A DNA stretch of 64,000 bases, from NCBI GenBank assembly GCA_002999035.1, contig CP027241.1, positions 375,001 through 439,000 on the forward strand. Reading direction: 5' to 3'. The translations under genes were made by a program, and so were the position numbers. Positions 63,601-64,000 of this stretch are shown piece after piece. The stretch comes from Lachnospiraceae bacterium oral taxon 500 (GTDB lineage: Bacteria > Bacillota > Clostridia > Lachnospirales > Vallitaleaceae). Every line of letters starts with the position of its first letter. Position 1 is the first letter of the stretch. The notes below the pieces were generated by a model, which saw only the letters and a program-made list of their open reading frames with translations, did no database searches and had not been told where the DNA came from.

Positions 63601-64000
63601 TCCTCCATATATCCCCATTCATTTCGAATCCGGTACATACCGTTCGGCAACTGCCTGACTTCAAAGTGCTGGGCATAGGTAAAATATTGATTTCGCTGAT
63701 AGGCGGCTTTGGTGGTGAACCGCAAAATTTCCTTTTCCGGAACTTTAAGAATCGGCAGAACCACCGCCTCCGGCTTCTCTTTCCCCGGTTCCAGCGCATA
63801 CAGCACTGCCGCCATATGCTTGCAGTACATGCCGGACTGAGCGTAAGGGCAGGAACAATCGGCCTGCCCCAGCCCATCTTGATCGAGGCGGACACTGACC
63901 CGGTAAGTGCTGCCGCTACCGTCAACGTAAGCGGAATATGTCTTTCCTTTTCTGGACAGACCAATCACCCGGCCTTCTTTAAAATAGCGCTCACCCCGCT
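60606..64000 (-). CDS. SNF2-family helicase with SWIM zinc fingers, 5' end cut by the window edge
   Basis: The frame stays open to the right edge (residues [16 protein letters not shown] before a GTG at 63968), so the start lies outside. At least 1,130 residues are visible. The N-terminal part has a SWIM zinc finger ([14 protein letters not shown], Cys-x-Cys, Cys-x-His) and a second SWIM-like motif ([17 protein letters not shown]). The C-terminal half is a SNF2 motor: Walker A [12 protein letters not shown], Walker B [37 protein letters not shown] and motif VI [8 protein letters not shown]. Such bacterial proteins are presumed chromatin-like DNA remodelers or transcription recyclers. No partner gene lies nearby. 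Confidence 0.92.
   Translation of the reverse strand, partial: [1130 protein letters not shown]

Overview
The window comes from a moderate-GC, low-to-mid GC Firmicute, most likely an anaerobic clostridial (Lachnospiraceae-like) bacterium. The support is: strong AGGAGG ribosome sites, SLH-domain surface proteins, a lysyl-tRNA synthetase with a fused C-terminal tRNA-binding domain, a pyrophosphate-type phosphofructokinase, a selenium/sulfur YedE transporter with a CoA-disulfide reductase, and a coaX-dusB-greA-lysS cluster. Almost all genes lie on the minus strand. Two genes run off the window: a secreted protein on the left and a SNF2 helicase on the right.

Layout. 1-3.6 kb: two secreted or S-layer-type proteins. 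3.8-6.9 kb: a DUF1461 membrane protein, an XRE regulator and a membrane-anchored lipase-like hydrolase. 7.1-16.4 kb: the most interesting block, a carbohydrate locus with a PRD-type PTS regulator, HAD phosphatase, RuBisCO-like protein (RLP), RpiB-like isomerase, a triose-phosphate-isomerase paralogue, galactitol-type PTS IIA/IIB/IIC, and just beyond the operon terminator a YcxB-like protein and a FucA-type class II aldolase. The RLP, TPI-like and RpiB-like trio matches the tetrulose-phosphate end of branched-sugar (apiose-type) catabolism, but the PTS replaces the kinase and no dehydrogenase is present, so this may be an undescribed pathway. 16.6-22 kb: RtcB RNA ligase beside an internally deleted DUF2828/TROVE-like gene, a structured non-coding stretch, a small membrane protein and an internally deleted WYL regulator. 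22-28 kb: formamidase, alpha/beta hydrolase, SLH-GH18 protein, DUF4349 lipoprotein. 28-32 kb: accessory genes, including an unfamiliar 478-residue regulator-like protein and an HxlR/SnoaL pair.

32-43 kb is core: lysS, greA, dusB and coaX, fliS with a FlgN-like gene, and valS. Two cargo genes, a lipoprotein and a DUF4143 ATPase, sit between dusB and greA, and partial copies of the dusB 3' end flank them. 43.6-47 kb: an iron-type ABC importer. 47-54 kb: a flavodoxin with a large internal deletion, a WG-repeat protein, proline iminopeptidase, PPi-PFK, a P-loop kinase and a Cna-B surface protein. 54-59 kb: amino-acid permease, YedE and CoA-disulfide reductase. 59-64 kb: a membrane protein and the SNF2 helicase.

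Two window-wide themes stand out. Several genes (DUF2828, WYL, flavodoxin) share one lesion, loss of an internal block with both ends kept. Intergenic regions carry a dispersed palindromic repeat family (ends like CTCAACTTTCCCATG, core CTGCCCGGGCGG) and other large hairpin elements. All functional calls come from reading the sequence; no database search was run.
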